A DNA stretch of 64,000 bases from Congeria kusceri (lineage: Eukaryota; Mollusca; Bivalvia; Myida; Dreissenidae). The notes beneath the pieces were generated by a model, which saw only the letters and a list, made by a program, of their open reading frames with translations, did no database searches and was not told where the DNA came from. The translations under genes and the position numbers were made by a program. Positions 60,790 through 64,000 of the stretch are shown piece by piece. Numbering within the stretch: the stretch's first letter is position 1; each line of letters starts with the position of its first letter. The stretch lies in assembly GCA_027627225.1 (NCBI GenBank), contig CM051029.1:18547656-18611655 (forward strand). The letters run 5' to 3'.

Positions 60790-60795
60790 TTTATT
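60790..60795 (-). terminator. ARHGEF9-like: Candidate polyadenylation signal of RhoGEF gene
   Basis: AATAAA on the minus strand about 155 bp after the stop codon. Other AATAAA matches occur further left in this AT-rich DNA, so a longer UTR is possible. Confidence 0.35.
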
Positions 60796-60949
60796 AGACC
60801 TATGGTAATTTATATTAATAAATGTAGATAGTAAATGCATAAATGTGTGCATGAACATGTCCGTCTGTCCTATCACCATTTTTTATCACATAATAATTGT
60901 TCGACTGTCCGCTTTAAAACTATTCACCAAGAAATCCGCGTCTTAAAAA

Positions 60950-61116
60950 TCATCTCTTCGTTTTCTTTCCTCCACCAAGTTTCGACCAGAAGCCCTTCTT
61001 GTCCGATTTCTCTGTCGAGGAGATTCGTTGCCGTGGTAACGATGAATACCCAGAGTCCTTGAAGTCCTTGTGTAGTGACAACTGCCCGTGCAGGGGTCTG
61101 CGAGATGAATGTTTAT
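60950..61116 (-). CDS. ARHGEF9-like: RhoGEF terminal exon with stop codon
   Basis: Coding part 167 nt: phase 1 in, 54 residues and TGA (60952-60950). Ser/Arg/Lys-rich, ending STEKSDKKGFWSKLGGGKK then TKR. The FWxxL-basic ending resembles the collybistin C-terminus. Acceptor ends TTTTCAG. The 3' UTR runs to lower coordinates. Confidence 0.82.
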
Positions 61117-64000
61117 CTGAAAATAAAAATGTGGCACGTCGTGAGAAAACCGGTCTTAATGCATGTGCGTAAAGTGTCGTCCCGGATCAGCCTGTGCAGT
61201 CCGCACAGGCTGATCCAGGACGGCACTTTCCGCCTAGTGGATTTATGGTTAGAAGAGACTTCCTTGAAACAGAAAATACCATAAAAGCGGAAAGAGCCAT
61301 CCCGGATTAGCCTGTGCAGACTGCACAGGCTAATCCGGGACAACACTTTACGCACATGCATTAAGTCGGGTTTTCCCACGACGCCCCTCAAATATTTTTA
61401 AAGAGGTGAGCTTCACTTCGATCTATAATCTTTATATGTGCTTTTTGCAAAAATCATTACTACACTGAAATTAAAAATTCTTACAATTTGAAACTGCACA
61501 GTTCAGAAAATTCCCTTTTGTTTATTACAAAATACAAATTATTAAAGAAACTTTTATCAGGTGCTCACCTTTTAAATTAGAGTGAGATCGCACTTTGTTC
61601 AAAACAGTCTGTTTCCAATGGTCCGGAACACAGAAATCTGGAAGAGGAAAAATAAAAACGATGTAACCCTTGTAACATTTAGAACGTTCAGACCATTGAA
61701 ATATTTCAGGGTGTGCGGCACCTACAAAGCGTTGTGATCAACTATTTTCTATCATTTATAAGATGTTTACAAATACGCTTCTAAAAAAAATAAGTATAAT
61801 GAAACTTCAGAGATACTGAGATTCTTTTAAAGGTTAATTATCGATATCGATATCCGAGGTTGTTGTTTTGCAAGACTGTTTAAGGTCGACATCGTATGTT
61901 ATTTCAAATATTTACGAAGTCGTTACATTTAACGTTATTCTGACCATTTAGTTAAGGCTTTGTTAATCTGTTTTAGGGGTTGCCCACCTGAATAGCTCCC
62001 CGATTGATTTGTTTCTGTTATTTTAAAGACCTGTGCGTATACACTTAAAAGGTAATAGAAAAAAACGTCAAATTCTATAGAGACTTTTTGTTTGATTTCA
62101 GGTATTCCCGATGTCGTTGAATGACGTAACATTGCTCACCGTTTTCCTGGTCCTCTATGACACGTTGTCGCTGATCCTGTATCGCCTTCAGCCATCTCTC
62201 CTTGGTTGCAGCATTCTTTGCATACACCAGGTACCACTTGTCTTTAAACGTCTCGTGGAACTTCCACGCGTTCTTCACAGCCGTGTTGTATTGCTGGTCT
62301 GAAAAACATACAAATTATGAGATATAGGCGTGACTAATTTGACCAAAAAAATACACTCACTTAAAGACGGTTTTTTAAACCTGTTAAAGAACTTTTATCC
62401 AAAATGTTTTTAAATTTGACAGTGGGCTGTACAAGGGATTATTGAGGAAATTGAGACCTTTGCTACACCTGGCTGGAAAAACGCATTTCATATTAATATC
62501 CGGAGAAAAATCGATCAAACATAAATAATGGGGGACTCTTGTACTAAATATGCGCACATTGTTAAACATGCTACAGTTTAAAGGTAATCTTACCCCGTTT
62601 TTCTGCTGTATGGTATTTAATGTATTGTAGGCGGAAAGTGCCTTCTTGGATTAGCCTGTGCGGACTGCACTTTACGCACATGCATTAAGCATGGTTTTCC
62701 CACATATGTCTTTGATAGTGTGAAGAGTAATATTTGATAGGTATTAAATTGTCCGTACCTTTGCCATCCTCCAGATCTATGATATCACAGTGGTCAAGGT
62801 CAATTCGACCTTTGTAGCTGAACACGTGTCGCTTCAACAGGTCCTGAAATAGCAGAGAAATATGATGTCACTTTCAGCTGGCACCGACATTTGTAAATGG
62901 CAAACATTTTATCAACAGGATTTTCATTATCAAATAAAACAAGTGATTTTTATGTAAATGTAAGCGATTTGGCCTGAGGTCAAGGGGCCCCCTTGTGAAA
63001 TTACCGATCACAATTCTAAACGTCCTTAAAAATTACCGATCACAATTCTAAACTTCCTTAAAAATTACCGATCACAATTCTAAACTTCCTTAAAAACTAC
63101 CGATCACAATTTTAAACTTCCTTAAAAACTACCGATCACAATTCTAAACTTCCTTAAAAACTACCGATCACAATTTTAAACTTCCTTAAAAACTACCGAT
63201 CACAATTCTAAACTTCCTTAAAAACTACCGATCACAATTTTAAACTGCCTTAAAAACTACCGATCACAATTCTAAACTCCTTAAAAACTACCGATCACAA
63301 TTTTAAACTTCCTTAAAAAACAACTGATATTCTCGCAATTTTAAACCATGAATTTGATCGGCAATGGATTAATGACAACCTTTTAACAAGGTCTTTTTTT
63401 GAGGAATGGAACCCTGCACATTTAAGCCTTCTTGTGTATTTTACTATGCAATCATTATTCAAAATAAAAACGTTTAAACCGAGATATTTTTTTTTAAGAG
63501 TTGAGAAAATGATACAGGCACTAATGTAAAAGGAAGACTATTTCAGTCATTTTTTGGACTTTAAAAAAGTGAACTTGAAGAAGTAAAACAATTGTCTAAA
63601 ATTATACTATTCTAACTTCCCGAACAGCCCATCAAAGACAATGATTTAATTCGTAATCTCTTAAATCATTGTCTTAGATGGACCGTTCGGATTGTTAGAA
63701 AGGTTCTCCGGCAATGACCTACAAGGGCCAGGGGTCACATCCGATTCTGTTAACAGCATTGAGTGACAGTGAAATGTTATGTGGAAATGACCACATTATA
63801 AATATTGAATACTTGAAACTCGTTTCCTATTAAACTGTTGACAGTAGATGTTGTTAACATAACCACAGAATACTCCGTCAGATTTCCCACTTTATTGCAG
63901 TAGATATTGCTAACATAAATACAGAATACTGGAGACATATTTTGCACCTTTTTGCAGTAGATGATCTGGTGATCGAAGAGGAAGAAGGACCGTTCTTGGG
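60950..64000 (-). CDS. ARHGEF9-like: RhoGEF of ASEF/collybistin type, last five exons (5' part off window)
   Basis: Exons (high to low): 63948-64000 (partial), 62759-62843, 62140-62298, 61569-61637, 60950-61116 with stop TGA. All introns are GT-AG and phases agree (0, 1, 1, 1). The product covers most of the PH domain and the C-terminal tail. Motifs FFLFDHQIIYCKKDLLKR, then YKGRIDLDHCDIIDLEDGKD, VKNAWKFHETF, KERWLKAIQDQRQRV and the ending KKGFWSKLGGGKKTKR follow the order seen in collybistin (ARHGEF9) and ASEF (ARHGEF4, SPATA13). These are cytoplasmic SH3-DH-PH exchange factors for Cdc42/Rac; the SH3 and DH exons must lie right of the window. The choice among the three vertebrate paralogues cannot be made here. 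Confidence 0.88.
61134..61390. mobile_element. Dreissena-type palindromic MITE, full-length, in RhoGEF intron
   Basis: Ends ggcacgtcgtgagaaaaccg and ttttcccacgacgcccctc; both internal palindromes intact. It lies about 20 bp upstream (gene sense) of the terminal exon, so it sits between the branch region and the previous exon. Confidence 0.82.
61569..61637 (-). CDS. ARHGEF9-like: RhoGEF exon: post-PH segment
   Basis: 69 nt, phase 1-1, reading FCVPDHWKQTVLNKVRSHSN then LK. Acceptor ends CTCTTCCAG, donor GTGAGC. Basic, helical-looking tail. Confidence 0.82.
62140..62298 (-). CDS. ARHGEF9-like: RhoGEF exon: PH C-terminal half and helix
   Basis: 159 nt, phase 1-1. It includes VKNAWKFHETFKDKWYLVYA and KERWLKAIQDQRQRVIEDQE; the Trp in KERWLKAI is the conserved PH C-terminal helix Trp. 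Acceptor ends TTTTTCAG, donor GTGAGC. Confidence 0.9.
62625..62705. mobile_element. Truncated Dreissena-type palindromic MITE
   Basis: Only a right-hand piece (gattagcctgtgcggactgc then tttacgcacatgcattaagc), with part of the palindrome deleted. Confidence 0.6.
62759..62843 (-). CDS. ARHGEF9-like: RhoGEF exon: PH strands, DLLKR...LEDGK
   Basis: 85 nt, phase 0 in and phase 1 out. It reads DLLKRHVFSYKGRIDLDHCD then IIDLEDGK. Acceptor ends ATTTCAG, donor GTACGG. Confidence 0.88.
62998..63318. repeat. 32-bp minisatellite, 10 copies
   Basis: Unit ttaaaaactaccgatcacaa plus ttctaaacttcc. Units alternate between attcta and atttta versions, a 64-bp higher-order pattern. Inside the RhoGEF intron; does not include the splice site. 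Confidence 0.92.
63610..63700. ncRNA. Long perfect-looking hairpin in RhoGEF intron
   Basis: 91 nt: ttctaac...cgaacagcccatcaaagaca atgattta pairs with taaatcattgtct...agatggaccgttcgg...ttgttagaa; stem about 38 bp, loop about 14 nt. It may be a tiny MITE or a pre-miRNA-like RNA. Confidence 0.35.
63948..64000 (-). CDS. ARHGEF9-like: RhoGEF exon (partial): PH start, FFLFDHQIIYCKK
   Basis: The right edge of the window cuts this exon. It encodes QERSFFLFDHQIIYCKK and ends in phase 0 at AAAAAG|GTGCAA. This is the conserved PH strand directly following the DH domain in the collybistin family. Confidence 0.85.

Overview
This is bivalve nuclear DNA, most likely from Dreissena (zebra or quagga mussel). 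The evidence is AT-rich non-coding DNA, short exons with GT-AG introns, very abundant minisatellites and foldback elements, and at least nine pieces of a palindromic repeat (core gattagcctgtgc / gcacaggctaatc) that I recall as abundant in Dreissena. There are no prokaryotic operons, rRNA genes or CRISPR arrays.

Two real genes are visible, both on the minus strand. Gene 1 (30343 down to 3098, continuing or ending at the left edge) was assembled from 14 exons whose splice phases all agree. It encodes a secreted, cysteine-rich, mucin-like protein of at least 501 residues: signal peptide, ShKT domain, Cys-containing spacer, Thr-rich linker built partly from 18-24 nt microexons, PAN/Apple-like domain, Thr/Ala/Pro/Gln mucin linker, VWC-like domain, second ShKT domain. 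It looks like an extracellular matrix, shell, byssus or mucus protein. Gene 2 (right edge down to 60950) is the 3' end of a Dbl-family RhoGEF of the ASEF/collybistin type: five exons covering the end of the PH domain and the C-terminus, with a stop codon.

The standout feature is in gene 1. Four intron/exon junctions have been amplified into tandem arrays whose unit contains the end of the exon plus the splice site itself: 57 copies of a 5' splice junction (1-3133), about 11 copies of another 5' junction (5282-5665), about 7 extra copies of a 3' junction (8086-8430) and 18 copies of another 3' junction (about 14821-15885). Each array lies on the intron side of the junction used in the gene model.

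The rest is repeat-rich: other intronic minisatellites, a decayed PIF/Harbinger element with a TAA target-site duplication (11028-12699), tRNA-derived SINE-like units, many TIR/foldback elements, and between the genes a roughly 9 kb direct tandem duplication (30841-40214 and 40219-48767). One breakpoint of that duplication falls inside a 126-bp palindrome. From 48.8 to 60.9 kb I find only dispersed and tandem repeats and no convincing gene.
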